Source: Candidatus Falkowiibacteriota bacterium
Lineage (GTDB): Bacteria > Patescibacteriota > Patescibacteriia > Patescibacteriales > UBA12465
Reading direction: 5' to 3'
Assembly (NCBI GenBank): GCA_026396945.1
Contig: JAPLVX010000070.1
Location: 1 to 5,007, forward strand
Length of the DNA: 5,007 nt
A model generated the notes under the pieces. The model was not told the origin of the DNA. It searched no databases and saw only the letters and a program-made list of their open reading frames with translations. Positions within the stretch are counted from its first letter, which is position 1, and each line of letters opens with the position of its first letter. The translations under genes were made by a program, and so were the position numbers. Positions 4,969 through 5,007 of this stretch are shown piece after piece.

Positions 4969-5007
4969 GAAAGGAGGTGATCCATCCACAGCTTCCGCTA
5001 CGGATGC
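4969..5007 (-). rRNA. rrs: 16S ribosomal RNA, 3' end only (partial, continues past the right edge)
   Basis: The minus strand reads the universal 3' end of small-subunit rRNA. Helix 45 is complete: 5005-4997 pairs with 4992-4984 around the GGAA tetraloop that KsgA normally dimethylates. It is followed by GGATCACCTCCTTT. The anti-Shine-Dalgarno CCTCC (4977-4973) is intact. The mature end is placed at about 4969 by analogy with other bacteria and may be off by one to three bases. About 1,450 or more bases of the gene lie outside the window. Confidence 0.96.

Noticed and set aside
4970..4983. Strong Shine-Dalgarno-like AAGGAGGTGATCC on the plus strand
   Set aside because: It is the complement of the 16S anti-Shine-Dalgarno region; helix 45 next to it confirms rRNA on the minus strand.
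1..5007. CRISPR array, insertion sequence, attachment site or toxin-antitoxin pair
   Set aside because: No regularly spaced repeats, no transposase or integrase, and no small overlapping gene pair are visible. The tRNA 3' ends show no nearby duplicated copy that would suggest integration.

Overview
The window looks like part of a chromosome from an AT-leaning, small-genome bacterium, most plausibly a member of the Patescibacteria (CPR). The evidence is indirect: generally short intergenic gaps, no recognisable Shine-Dalgarno sites before any start, a divergent Der GTPase, an LCP protein with a Thr/Ser/Asn-rich C-terminal insert, and a 16S rRNA gene apparently not followed by a 23S gene. The phylum call is inference; only 39 bases of 16S are visible.

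Layout. Bases 1-841 (minus) carry the first 280 codons of Der (EngA), the ribosome-assembly GTPase, running off the left edge. Just upstream on the same strand, 917-2575 encodes a 552-residue LytR-CpsA-Psr (LCP) protein with a near-consensus promoter at 2634-2662; der may be read from it, as no terminator lies in the 75-base gap. Bases 2740-3004 (minus) hold three tRNA genes, transcribed in the order Pro(GGG), Ala(CGC), Pro(CGG), followed by an AT-rich hairpin that may end the transcript. A divergent control region (3005-3119) separates them from trpS (3120-4103, plus), encoding tryptophanyl-tRNA synthetase.

trpS converges on an unrecognised 177-residue secreted protein (4172-4705, minus), and one symmetrical hairpin at 4124-4159 can terminate both. 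Upstream of the secreted-protein gene, 4706-4968 holds no gene but is dense in signals: a promoter inside an 8-base inverted repeat, a terminator and a UUCG-capped hairpin. The last 39 bases are the 3' end of 16S rRNA (minus), including helix 45 and an intact anti-Shine-Dalgarno.

Most of the window is translation machinery (Der, tRNAs, TrpRS, 16S) plus two envelope or exported proteins. The most interesting points are the 16S gene that appears to end in its own terminator, the unknown secreted protein with its palindromic promoter, and SD-less starts despite an intact anti-SD. I found no CRISPR array, insertion sequence, integrase, phage gene or obvious novel multi-gene system.
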